Shown here one piece after another: positions 1 through 7,736 of a DNA stretch of 64,000 bases. Source of the DNA: Streptomyces cellulosae (GTDB lineage: Bacteria > Actinomycetota > Actinomycetes > Streptomycetales > Streptomycetaceae); assembly GCF_000721105.1 (NCBI RefSeq), contig NZ_JOEV01000034.1:20493-84492 (forward strand), given 5' to 3'. The position numbers and the translations under genes are program-made. The first letter of the stretch is position 1, and the number at the start of each line of letters is the position of its first letter. The notes beneath the pieces are model-generated. The model searched no databases. It was given only the letters and a program-made list of their open reading frames with translations, and was not told the origin of the DNA.

Positions 1-392
1 ATGGTGAGGATGAGCGCCGACAGCTGCTTCTCGTCGAAGTGGTCGGCGACCTCGTCCCACAGCGCGTCCGGTACGGACTCGTGGGAACGGTCCGCGAGGC
101 GCGTGGCCGACTCGGTCAGCTGGAGCGCGGCCCGCTCGGCGTCAGAGAAGTACGGGGCCTCGCGCCAGGCGGCGACGGACGCGATGCGCTCCTCACTCAC
201 GCCTGCCTTGCGCAGATTGTGCACATGCCCGTGCACGCAGGCGCTGCACCCGTTGATCTGGCTGGCACGCAGCCCCACGATCTCCGCGATCTCCTGGGAC
301 AGACCGCTTTCACCGATCGCCTGGCCGAGGGCGCCGATGCCCTTCATCGCGCCGGAAAGGACGTATGCCGGGTTGGTCATCCGAGCCTGCAT
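1..392 (-). CDS. AhpD-like carboxymuconolactone decarboxylase family protein (3' end outside window)
   Basis: The visible 130 codons read as a small alpha-helical protein of the AhpD/CMD family. The diagnostic segment is ASQINGCSACVHGH, giving CxxC followed three residues later by His, the redox/proton-relay centre of AhpD-type peroxidase-like proteins. I chose the ATG at 392 because AGGAGG lies just upstream at normal spacing. The stop codon lies beyond the left edge. The family acts in the cytoplasm, often as an alkylhydroperoxidase-like enzyme; the substrate here is unknown. A promoter matching the ECF41 consensus lies 74-100 bases upstream, which fits the known pairing of ECF41 sigma factors with CMD-family genes. 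The sigma gene itself is not visible and may lie left of the window. Confidence 0.85.
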   Translation of the reverse strand, partial: MQARMTNPAYVLSGAMKGIGALGQAIGESGLSQEIAEIVGLRASQINGCSACVHGHVHNLRKAGVSEERIASVAAWREAPYFSDAERAALQLTESATRLADRSHESVPDALWDEVADHFDEKQLSALILT

Positions 393-465
393 GGTGACGC
401 CTCCTGTGTCAGTGTCCAGGTCGACCGGGTCGTCCTGGCCGCTCTGGTCTCGCCTTCACTGCACT

Positions 466-492
466 GACGGAGCGGAGGCAGGTGTTGTGACA
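466..492 (-). promoter_or_regulatory. ECF41-type promoter for the AhpD-like gene
   Basis: On the minus strand the bases read TGTCACA, then exactly 16 bases, then CGTC. This equals the published ECF41 target motif (TGTCACA-N16-CGTC), which typically precedes carboxymuconolactone decarboxylase, oxidoreductase or epimerase genes. It points at the AhpD-like gene with a leader of about 65-70 bases. The 294-base gap 393-686 holds no other convincing feature; open frames across it lack a ribosome-binding site and family resemblance. Confidence 0.75.
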
Positions 493-686
493 GCCCTGCC
501 GGAAATTCTTCGCGTGCTGTACGCGCTGGGCCGGCGGCCGTCCGAACGCGGTCCAGGAGATCGCGCTCGACCAGCCGCACCAGTACCTCGACGAGATGCC
601 GGTGACAATCACGGACGCGCACGTGCACCACCGGCACGCGCTGCCGCGGCCGGCCGGCTCCCGCGTGGAAACTCCCCGGCCGGCCG

Positions 687-1889
687 TCAGCCGTGCGCCC
701 TGGCCAAGTGCTTCACCAGCCTCGGTGACGCGAACTCCGTCCCGCACACGAACCGCATCACCGGCCCGTACGACGCCGCCGACGGCAGGCCCGTGAAGTA
801 CAGGCCGGGCACGGACGACACGAACCCCGCGCCCAGCTTCGGCGTGCCCCGGCTCACCGCGAGCCGGGTGCGCAGTTCAGCGCCGAGGAAGTCCATCGCG
901 GCGAGGTCGACGCGGTAACCGGTGGCCGCGATGACGTGGTCCGCCGACAGCTCTTCGCTACGGCCGGTGTGGCTGAGGACCGTGAGCGCCGGGTGGCCGC
1001 CGGCCATGTCCGCGCGCAGTACGCGCTCGACCTCGCTGACCCGCACCGTGCCTTCGAAGCGTTCGCGCAGCCACCACGCGCCGAGCGGGCCGAGGACCCG
1101 GCGGACCAGGTAGTGGCGGGCCTTGGACGGAAGGTAGCGGTAGGGGTGGGGGTAGTAGCTGAAGGCCCACAGCGACCAGGCGCGGCCGAACGGCGACTCG
1201 GGGCGCAGCTTCGGCTGGTGCCACGGCGGCGCGCCGAACGCGACGCTGCCGCGCCCGCGCGCCACCACCCGCACCCGGGCGCCCGCCTCCGCCGCCAGTA
1301 CCGCCGTCTCCAGCGCGGACTGGCCCGCGCCGACGACGATCAGCTCCTTGCCCTCGTACCGCGTGAGGTCGTGGTGTTGGGAGCTGTGCGAGACGGGGCC
1401 CGTGGGGGTGGGCCCGTCCGCCGCGGCAGCGGCCAGCTCCGGGGGCAGATGGGCGAGGCCGGACAGTCCGGTCGCGACCACGACCGCCCGCGCGGTGAAC
1501 AACTCGCCCGAGTCCAGCTTCAGTTCGAAGCCCCCTGATGGACTACGGTCCACGGACACCACCCGCACCCGCTCCAGCCCGGGCACCAGCTTCTGCTGGA
1601 ACCACTCGCCGTACGCGATGAAGGTCTCGACGGGAATGATGTCCTCGTCCGCCACGAGCCGCGGTATGCCCGCCGCCTCGCAGTAGTCGACCAGGGTGTG
1701 ACCGCGCTGCGGGGCGTCGATGCTCGAGGCCGCAGGGGTCGATTTGAGGAGCATGCCGGCGGGCATGTGGTCACGCCAGCTGACCATGGGCTCGCCGAAG
1801 ACGCGCACGGGTATGCCACGTGCCCGTAGATGCGCGGCGGTCGACAGGCCGAACGGTCCGGCACCGATGACTGCTACGGGTTGGATCAC
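687..1889 (-). CDS. FAD/NAD(P)-binding monooxygenase-like oxidoreductase
   Basis: A 400-residue flavoprotein. It begins VAVIGAGPFGLSTAAHLR, a Rossmann FAD-binding GxGxxG. A second dinucleotide motif, VVGAGQSALETAV, sits near residue 165, and ATGYRVDL, an ATG motif of flavin monooxygenases, is near residue 330. This layout fits the lysine/ornithine N-hydroxylase and dimethylaniline-monooxygenase-like superfamily, but the substrate cannot be read from sequence. The GTG start at 1889 follows GGGGAGGG at good spacing. It lies 165 bases downstream of an ATP-grasp ligase on the same strand, so the two may be co-expressed and act on one small molecule, though the intervening repeat leaves this open. 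It is transcribed toward the AhpD-like gene. Confidence 0.75.
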   Translation of the reverse strand: MIQPVAVIGAGPFGLSTAAHLRARGIPVRVFGEPMVSWRDHMPAGMLLKSTPAASSIDAPQRGHTLVDYCEAAGIPRLVADEDIIPVETFIAYGEWFQQKLVPGLERVRVVSVDRSPSGGFELKLDSGELFTARAVVVATGLSGLAHLPPELAAAAADGPTPTGPVSHSSQHHDLTRYEGKELIVVGAGQSALETAVLAAEAGARVRVVARGRGSVAFGAPPWHQPKLRPESPFGRAWSLWAFSYYPHPYRYLPSKARHYLVRRVLGPLGAWWLRERFEGTVRVSEVERVLRADMAGGHPALTVLSHTGRSEELSADHVIAATGYRVDLAAMDFLGAELRTRLAVSRGTPKLGAGFVSSVPGLYFTGLPSAASYGPVMRFVCGTEFASPRLVKHLARAHG

Positions 1890-1918
1890 GAAGTCCCTCC
1901 CCAGGACGTCAATGCTTC

Positions 1919-1980
1919 GCTACGCCACTTCGTCACTACGCCACTTCGTCACTTATTCACTTCGTCACTTCGTCACTTCA
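1919..1980. repeat. short tandem repeats built on CACTTCGTCA
   Basis: The spacer between the ATP-grasp and oxidoreductase genes holds several near-copies of CACTTCGTCA, some separated by CTACGC or CTTATT. It is noticeably less GC-rich than the surroundings. Slippage expansion is the simplest origin; a regulatory role is not shown. Confidence 0.7.
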
Positions 1981-2054
1981 CGGCCCGTACGGGCAGCTGT
2001 TCCTGCTGCGGGCCGACAGGGGAGCCGGCCAGACGTCGGCCGGCTACCTGCCGG

Positions 2055-3353
2055 CTATCGGCCAGCTCTCGGACGGCTGCCCGAACGGGTACTGCCGCCG
2101 CGGCGGTTGGTGCGCCACAGCTGGTAAAGGTGCTTCGCGCCAGGCCGCACGAAGCGCGCGAGCATCGTGAGGAACGGCAGCGGGTCGTCACCCGCGAACC
2201 AGGCCAGCTCCGTCCCGCTCGCCCGCGCTGGTGCGTGCGGCGTCGTATAGCCGCTGCGGCGGTAGGCGAGCAGGGCGGGCAGGTCGATGTTCTCCACGAT
2301 GTACCGGTGACCGGCCCGCTGTTCCCCCTCCGGAACGGTTCGCCCGGTCAGATCCAGATGCATGGCACGCACCACGTCCACCCCCGACTCGCTTTCGAAG
2401 AGCCGGAACTGGGCGCCCATGCGCGGGTTGAAGTCGAGGAGTTTGTACTGTCCGTCGCGCCGGTCGAAGCGCAGGTCGAGGTCGATGATTCCGGTGAAGC
2501 CGATCTGTTTGATGAAACGCGCGGCGAGGTCCGCGAGTTCCGGATTGTCGACGACGTACGCATGCGCCGTCATTCCCGCGTGCGGCGGCCAGGAGCGGAC
2601 CTTGACCCCCGTGAAAAGGGCCAGCGGGGTCGAGTTCCGGTCGAAGTACGCGTGCACGATCCAGTCCTCCGCCTGCTCCCTGGGCAGGTACTCCTGGAGG
2701 ATCACCCCGGGATGCTCGCCCCAGTCGCGGGCCAGGGTCAGCAAGCCCTCGCGGCTGACGATGCGGGTGGTGCCGTTCACGGCCGGCTGTTTGCGCCGCT
2801 CGAAGGCCTCGCGGTTCTTGGCCACCACGGGGAAGCGGGCCTTCTCGGCGAAGCCGACGACATCGTCGTACGACTGCGGGAAGGCCGCGGACGGGCTCGG
2901 TATCCCGTGCTCCACGCACAGTTCGTGCAGCCCCTGCTTGCTGGCGAGGCGTCGCGGCAGGCCGGGGTCGACCGGCGGGAAGAGGAAACGGCCCGTGAGT
3001 TCGCCCTGGTGTTCGGCGATCAGGACGGCGGCCTCCTCGTCGGTGGGGATCAGCAGGGCGGGCCGGCCGATCCGCCGCCCCACCCGCAACAGGCCCTCCA
3101 CCAGCCGCTCCGGTTCCTCCGTCCCCGTCGTCGGCCACACGAACGCACGTTCCAGGTAGCGGGACGCGGCCGCGGGCGTGTAACGGTCCTCCGTGATCGC
3201 GTACATCGGGACGCCGAGGCGGCCCAGACTGCGGATGGCGCCGACGCCGCCGTGGTGCAACGGGTAGTCGCCGAACTTGACGATCAGGCCCGGCACCTCC
3301 CGGGCGGCTGAGAACGGCACACTGCCGACGCTCCTGGCCACGGGTCCCCCCAC
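2055..3353 (-). CDS. ATP-grasp superfamily carboxylate-amine ligase-like protein
   Basis: A 432-residue protein. After a pre-ATP-grasp domain (about residues 20-120), the central region carries the lysine strand PVVAKNRE (near 165) and the ligand segment VILQEYLPRE (near 218). The C-terminal metal-binding stretch is GIIDLDLRF followed by LLDFNPRMGAQFRLFE, with the Asp/Asn pair typical of ATP-grasp catalysis. Such enzymes join a carboxylate to an amine through an acyl-phosphate; the substrates are unknown. The start is GTG 3353, with an alternative GTG a few codons later because the upstream is G-rich and both have plausible ribosome-binding sites. It is divergent from fumarylacetoacetase and upstream of a flavin monooxygenase-like gene, a pairing that suggests modification of an amino-acid-like compound (inference). 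Confidence 0.75.
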   Translation of the reverse strand: MGGPVARSVGSVPFSAAREVPGLIVKFGDYPLHHGGVGAIRSLGRLGVPMYAITEDRYTPAAASRYLERAFVWPTTGTEEPERLVEGLLRVGRRIGRPALLIPTDEEAAVLIAEHQGELTGRFLFPPVDPGLPRRLASKQGLHELCVEHGIPSPSAAFPQSYDDVVGFAEKARFPVVAKNREAFERRKQPAVNGTTRIVSREGLLTLARDWGEHPGVILQEYLPREQAEDWIVHAYFDRNSTPLALFTGVKVRSWPPHAGMTAHAYVVDNPELADLAARFIKQIGFTGIIDLDLRFDRRDGQYKLLDFNPRMGAQFRLFESESGVDVVRAMHLDLTGRTVPEGEQRAGHRYIVENIDLPALLAYRRSGYTTPHAPARASGTELAWFAGDDPLPFLTMLARFVRPGAKHLYQLWRTNRRGGSTRSGSRPRAGR

Positions 3354-3460
3354 GTGTCCCCCCTACGGACCGGACCCACCCCGCCCGTGTCCCCCAAAGG
3401 ACGCTAAGCCGGAATTGCCACCTCCGACAAGGAAAATTCGGACATTGCAAACTCTTTAGG

Positions 3461-3474
3461 CACTGCCCGCAGTG
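3461..3474. promoter_or_regulatory. 14-bp palindrome in divergent promoter region
   Basis: CACTGC-CC-GCAGTG is a perfect inverted repeat with 6-bp arms. It sits in a relatively AT-rich spacer between the divergent ATP-grasp gene (minus) and fahA (plus). Its position fits an operator for one or both genes; the protein that would bind is unknown. Confidence 0.4.
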
Positions 3475-3575
3475 GGCAACTCAGCCGTAACGTGTGGCTC
3501 GACCACACGGACCAGACCGACACACAGCGCCCCCTCATCGACCGCACGGTTCGCACGAAAGCGAGGCAGCCCCCC

Positions 3576-4799
3576 ATGCCCCCCTTCGATGTCCCCGAGG
3601 GCGATCCCTTCGGCCCGCACAACCTTCCGTACGGCGTCTTCTCGCTCCCCGGCTCGACGGACCGGACTGTAGGCGTCCGGTTGGGTGACCACGTGCTCGA
3701 CGCGGGTGCCGCGGCCGCGGCCCTGGGTTCCCCGTACGTCTCCCTCCTCGCGCGGCCGTCCCTGAACCCGCTCCTCGCCGCGGGCCGCACCGCGTGGTCG
3801 GACGTACGGCGCGCGCTGACGGCGTGGGTGACGGTCCCGTCCCACCAGGAGACGATCGCGGGATTCCTCCACCCGCTGCCCGACGTCACCCTGCACCTCC
3901 CCTTCGAGGTCGCGGACTACGTCGACTTCTACGCCTCCGAGCACCACGCCCGGAACGTCGGACGCATCTTCCGCCCGGACGCCGCCGACTCCCTGACCCC
4001 CAACTGGAAGCATCTGCCCATCGGTTACCACGGCCGCTCCGGCACGGTGGTGGTCTCGGGCACGGACGTCGTACGGCCGTCCGGGCAGCGCAAGGCCTCG
4101 GCCGACCCGGTGCCCGCCTTCGGCCCCTCGATCCGCCTGGACATCGAGGCGGAGGTCGGTTTCGTGGTCGGCGTGCCGACGCCGATGGGACGGCCGGTGG
4201 GACTCGCCGACTTCCGCGAGCACGTCTTCGGGCTCTGCCTGCTCAACGACTGGTCGGCACGCGACATCCAGGCCTGGGAGTACGTCCCTCTCGGCCCGTT
4301 CCTCGGCAAGTCCTTCGCCACCTCGGTGTCGGCCTGGATCACCCCGCTGGACGCCCTGGAAGCGTCCCGGGTGACCCCGCCGCAGCGCACCCATCCGTTG
4401 CTGGAGTACCTGGACGACTCCCTCATCGCCGACGAGCCCGGCGGCTACGACCTGCGCATCTCGGTCGCGATCAACGGCCATGTGGTGTCCGAGCCGCCGT
4501 TCTCCACCATGTACTGGACAGCCGCGCAGCAGCTCGCCCACCTGACGGTCAACGGCGCCTCCCTCAGGACCGGCGACCTGTACGGCTCCGGAACGGTGAG
4601 CGGCCCCTCCGAGCACGAACGGGGCTCCCTGCTGGAACTGACCTGGAACGGCACCCAGCCCCTCGAACTCCCCGAGGGCAAACGGACGTTCCTGGAGGAC
4701 GGCGACGTGGTGACCCTGTCGGCCTGGGCGCCTGGGCCGCATGGGGTGCGGGTGGGGCTGGGGGAGGTGGTGGGGCGGGTGGTTGGACAGGGCGCCTGA
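3576..4799 (+). CDS. fahA: fumarylacetoacetase
   Basis: A 407-residue enzyme that hydrolyses fumarylacetoacetate to fumarate and acetoacetate, the last step of tyrosine/homogentisate degradation in the cytosol. Family marks are DYVDFYASEHHARNVGRIF with the conserved metal/catalytic region, the LPIGYHGRSGT loop, and SARDIQAWEYVPLGPFLGKS. SGPSEHERGSLLELTWNG lies near the C-terminus. The ATG at 3576 (MPPFDVPEG) is preferred to a longer in-frame start at 3492 because homologues begin near this point and a weak GAGG lies upstream. It stands alone on its strand, so homogentisate dioxygenase and the isomerase must be elsewhere. Confidence 0.93.
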   Translation: MPPFDVPEGDPFGPHNLPYGVFSLPGSTDRTVGVRLGDHVLDAGAAAAALGSPYVSLLARPSLNPLLAAGRTAWSDVRRALTAWVTVPSHQETIAGFLHPLPDVTLHLPFEVADYVDFYASEHHARNVGRIFRPDAADSLTPNWKHLPIGYHGRSGTVVVSGTDVVRPSGQRKASADPVPAFGPSIRLDIEAEVGFVVGVPTPMGRPVGLADFREHVFGLCLLNDWSARDIQAWEYVPLGPFLGKSFATSVSAWITPLDALEASRVTPPQRTHPLLEYLDDSLIADEPGGYDLRISVAINGHVVSEPPFSTMYWTAAQQLAHLTVNGASLRTGDLYGSGTVSGPSEHERGSLLELTWNGTQPLELPEGKRTFLEDGDVVTLSAWAPGPHGVRVGLGEVVGRVVGQGA

Positions 4800-5248
4800 C
4801 GGGGTCGGGGTGCCTGGTGGGGTCGGGGTGCCTGGTGGGTTCGGGTGCCTGACGGGGTCGGGTGCCTGACGGGTTCCGGCGGTGCGTCGGGCGGGTTCGG
4901 CGGGGCGTCGGGTGAGGCATCGGGCCGGTTTCGGGCGTCGGTCTGAGTCCGGCTGCGCGGCGAATTCGGCCCGAGCGGCCGGGACGAGGGCATGAACGGC
5001 CGGGACGGAAGGGGCCGGGGAGGTTTTGCGTGCCCGTTACCCCCTGACTCGGCTGCCCCGCCCCGTCATACTGGCGTTGGGCGGACGCACGTACGAGACG
5101 CCGCGAGCGCACACCGCAAGCGCACCCGCAAGCGCCGCCCGCCCAGCCGCACACAGCCCCACAGTCCGACCCGTAGCCGCACCTGTAGCCGCACCCGTAG
5201 CCACCCGTGTAGCCGCCCCTTTTCCGACCAGGATCCGGAGCCCGTGGC
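4800..5248. other. intergenic region with G-rich tandem repeats, no gene
   Basis: From 4799 to about 4880 the plus strand repeats a 17-19 base unit based on GGGGTCGGGGTGCCTGGTG, degenerating toward CGGGTTCGG. From about 5150 to 5215 there is a second pattern of GTAGCCGCACC units. Long open frames cross the region on both strands only because stops are rare in such GC-rich sequence. None has a ribosome-binding site with a recognisable product. I see no convincing terminator after fahA. Confidence 0.6.
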
Positions 5249-6187
5249 ATGATTTTCAGCCTGCTCCTGCTGAGTGCCGTCGCCCTGACGGCCGCCGTGC
5301 CGGTCCCGCGCGCCCTGACCCGGGCCGAGTGGCCCGAACGGGACCCGGTGGTCGCGCTGTGGGTGTGGCAGTGCCTGGTCGCCACGGTCCTGCTGTGCTG
5401 TATGACCGCCTTGGTACTGGGCGCCGCGGCCGTCTTCCACACCGTCCGCGACCACGTCTTCGCCCCGGCTCCGCCCGCCGTGACCGCGGCCTACGACCTC
5501 TCCGCGGCACCGGCCTGGGCGGTCGCCCTGACACTGCTGCTGGCCTGCGGGGCCGCGTGGACGACCGCGATGCTCGCCCGGGAACTCGTCGAGGCCCGTC
5601 GCCGCCGCGGCCAGGCCCGTGCGCACCTGCGTGAACGCGCCCCGGACCTGCCGGCGGGGCTGCCCGCGGCGCGGGGCCCGCTGCTGGTGCTGGAGGACGA
5701 GTACCCGGACGCCTGGTGGTTGCCGGGCAGTCCGCCCCAGCTGATCGTCACGACCGGTGCCCTGCACCGGCTGACCGACCACCAGCTCGACGCCGTCCTC
5801 ACCCACGAACGCGGTCACGCCCGGGCCCGCCACGACTGGCTGCTGCACCTCTCCACCGCGCTGGCCACCGGCTTCCCGCAGGTACCGCTCTTCTCCCACT
5901 TCTGCGACCAGACCCATCGCCTGGTCGAACTCGCCGCGGACGACACGGCCTCCCGCCGCTGCGGCCACCTGACAACGGCCCTGGCCCTGATCGAACTCAA
6001 CCAGCACCGGGGCGTCCTGTCCTGCGCCTCCACCCACCGTCTCCTCGGCGAACGCGTGGACCGCCTCCTCGAACCCCAGCCCCGTCTCGGCCCCCGGCAC
6101 CGCCTCCTCACCACCACCGCGGCAGCCCTGGTCCCCCTCCTCCCCCTCCTCATTGCCTTCGCCCCGGGCCTGACAGCCCTGACCTGA
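5249..6187 (+). CDS. M56-family membrane metallopeptidase (BlaR1/MecR1-like protease domain)
   Basis: A 312-residue integral membrane protein with hydrophobic segments at about 1-20, 38-62, 88-110 and near the C-terminus. The zinc protease signature HERGH is at residues 186-190, within LDAVLTHERGHARARHDW. It is followed by VELAADDTASRR, where a third zinc ligand is expected. This is the BlaR1/MecR1-type M56 peptidase fold, without a penicillin-sensing domain. M56 genes in Streptomyces usually sit beside a BlaI-type repressor; none is adjacent here, so the target of its proteolysis is unknown. The ATG at 5249 has no strong ribosome-binding site. Confidence 0.82.
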   Translation: MIFSLLLLSAVALTAAVPVPRALTRAEWPERDPVVALWVWQCLVATVLLCCMTALVLGAAAVFHTVRDHVFAPAPPAVTAAYDLSAAPAWAVALTLLLACGAAWTTAMLARELVEARRRRGQARAHLRERAPDLPAGLPAARGPLLVLEDEYPDAWWLPGSPPQLIVTTGALHRLTDHQLDAVLTHERGHARARHDWLLHLSTALATGFPQVPLFSHFCDQTHRLVELAADDTASRRCGHLTTALALIELNQHRGVLSCASTHRLLGERVDRLLEPQPRLGPRHRLLTTTAAALVPLLPLLIAFAPGLTALT

Positions 6188-6209
6188 CCCGGCTCCGGGC
6201 CAGGGCCCC

Positions 6210-6278
6210 GCCCAGTTCCGGACGTCTGCCCCGCCCAGTTCCGGACGTCTGCCTCGCCCCGCTCCGGACGTCTGCACG
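6210..6278. repeat. 23-bp tandem repeat, three copies
   Basis: Units at 6210-6232, 6233-6255 and 6256-6278 share the core CCGGACGTCTGC, and a fourth partial copy follows. The first two differ at only one base. The copies lie directly downstream of the M56 peptidase stop. Confidence 0.8.
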
Positions 6279-6388
6279 GCCCAGCCACATGCCAACGACC
6301 CCCGAGCTGCGGCAGCCGAGATGCGGCAGCCGCCCTGCCCAGCCGCTCCGCCCAGCTGCGGGCCATCGTGCCGCCTGGCGGGCGGGGT

Positions 6389-6416
6389 CCCCGCTCGAGC
6401 GAAGCCGAGAGTGGGG
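6389..6416. repeat. short palindromic hairpin element
   Basis: CCCCGCTCGAGC, GAA, then GCCGAGAGTGGGG can fold into a GC-rich stem with small mismatches. From memory, near-identical hairpins recur between genes in many Streptomyces chromosomes. It may be a dispersed repeat or a terminator-like structure. Confidence 0.5.
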
Positions 6417-6652
6417 AGGCACCCCGCGGACGCCGGGCGGCACGACCCGCCCCCGGCCGTTACACCCGGCGACGCTGCCAGCCAGCGCCGACCCATCCCA
6501 GCGCAAACACCGCCCCACGCCACGAACCCCGGGTGGCACATCTCCCCCCACCTCCAAAGAAACCCCAGTTCAACGGCTCGTTCGGCGGAGCCTCCGGTGG
6601 CGCAACACTCCCGCAACACAGCTTTCCCTACCACCTCGCTATGGTTCGATCC

Positions 6653-7441
6653 ATGCCGCCCACCGACCGCATCCGAGACCACGCCGGCCAGGGCGCGACC
6701 ACCGTCGCCGCCCACCGCACCCGGCGTCGGCTGCGCGCGGACCAGGCCCGGCAACTCGCCGATCTCCTCCGTCACCAACTCCTCACCGACGGTTTCCCGG
6801 ACGGCACCCTCCCCCACGAGTCCGCCCTCGCCACCGACTACCGCGCCTCCCGCAACACGGTCCGCCAAGCCCTGGACCTGCTCCGCGCGGAAGGCCTGGT
6901 CGAACGCCTCCCCGGCGTCGGCACGGTGGTCGTCGCGCAGAAGTACCCGCACGGCCTCGACCACCTGATGGGCCTCGCGGAAACCCTCCGCGAACACGGC
7001 CGCGTCACCAACGAGGTCCGCACCATGGGCCCGGCCCCGGCCCCCACCCCCGTAGCCGAACGCCTCCACGTCCCACCCGGCACCGACGTCCTCTACATCG
7101 AACGCCTGCGCCGCCTGAACGGCCTCCCCCTCTCCCTCGACCTCACCTACATCCCCCTCGACCTCGGCACCGCCCTGCTCGCCGCCGACCTGGAGAACAC
7201 CGACGTCTTCCGTCTCCTGGAGGCGATCACCGGACAGCGTCTCGGCCACGCCGAGATCACCCTGGAGGCGGTGAACGCGGACACCCACTCCGCCGCCGTA
7301 CTCGAAGCCCCTCGCGGCGCGGCCGTCCTCATGCTGGAACGCCTCACACACCTCGCCGACGGCCGCCCCGTCGACCTGGAGTTCATCCGCTTCCGCGGCG
7401 ACCGCATCACGATGAGCGGCCTGCTGCACCGGTCTCTGTAA
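6653..7441 (+). CDS. GntR/HutC-family transcriptional regulator
   Basis: A 262-residue regulator. The N-terminal winged helix-turn-helix (about residues 25-90) reads QLADLLRHQLLTDGFPDG, then TDYRASRNTVRQALDLLR, with GLVERLPGVGTVV as the wing. The rest (about 95-255) is a UTRA-type effector domain of the HutC subfamily. The ATG at 6653 is chosen because TATGGT at 6640-6645 resembles a -10 box about 7 bases upstream and there is no ribosome-binding site, which suggests a leaderless message. An in-frame ATG at 6641 is the alternative. It heads a same-strand series with ferredoxin, ABC transporter and flavoprotein genes and is probably their local regulator. The ligand is unknown. Confidence 0.87.
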   Translation: MPPTDRIRDHAGQGATTVAAHRTRRRLRADQARQLADLLRHQLLTDGFPDGTLPHESALATDYRASRNTVRQALDLLRAEGLVERLPGVGTVVVAQKYPHGLDHLMGLAETLREHGRVTNEVRTMGPAPAPTPVAERLHVPPGTDVLYIERLRRLNGLPLSLDLTYIPLDLGTALLAADLENTDVFRLLEAITGQRLGHAEITLEAVNADTHSAAVLEAPRGAAVLMLERLTHLADGRPVDLEFIRFRGDRITMSGLLHRSL

Positions 7442-7492
7442 GCACCACCTCCTGCTCAACGCCCCTGCCTGCGCACCTTCCTGGAGACAGCC

Positions 7493-7720
7493 ATGCCCTT
7501 GGCGCCCCAGCGGGCCGACGTGCCCGTGACCATCGACGAGTCGAAGTGCATCGACGGCTGCACCCTCTGCGTGGACATGTGCCCGCTGGACTCCCTCGCC
7601 ATCGACGAAAGCAACGGCAAGGCGTACATGCACGTCGACGAGTGCTGGTACTGCGGCCCGTGCGCGGCCCGCTGTCCCACCGGAGCCGTCACGGTCAACA
7701 TGCCCTACCTCCTCCGGTGA
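7493..7720 (+). CDS. two-cluster 4Fe-4S ferredoxin, AprB-like
   Basis: A 75-residue protein with two iron-sulfur motifs, CIDGCTLCVDMCP (near residue 18) and CWYCGPCAARCP (near residue 50). The second is the classical CxxCxxCxxxCP. The first has a CxxxC spacing that recalls the offset first cluster of adenylylsulfate reductase beta subunits (AprB), as does the CWYC start of the second. It probably passes electrons to the AprA-like flavoprotein encoded at the end of the same operon. The ATG at 7493 follows GGAG. It lies 51 bases after the GntR gene and 16 before the transporter lipoprotein. Confidence 0.88.
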   Translation: MPLAPQRADVPVTIDESKCIDGCTLCVDMCPLDSLAIDESNGKAYMHVDECWYCGPCAARCPTGAVTVNMPYLLR

Positions 7721-7736
7721 GAGGCCTCCCACTCCC

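Larger units (their letters stand above)
6188..6652. other. intergenic region before the GntR operon; repeats, no gene
   Basis: This 465-base stretch holds three 23-bp tandem repeats (6210-6278), a run of CTGCGGCAGCCGAG-like repeats (about 6305-6340), and a short hairpin element (6389-6416). It ends in an AT-richer promoter-like segment (about 6600-6652). Open frames spanning it have no family resemblance. Confidence 0.6.

Noticed and set aside
377..747. Minus-strand frames of 86 and 112 residues upstream of the AhpD-like gene
   Set aside because: They lie over and beyond the ECF41 promoter, have no ribosome-binding site and resemble no family.
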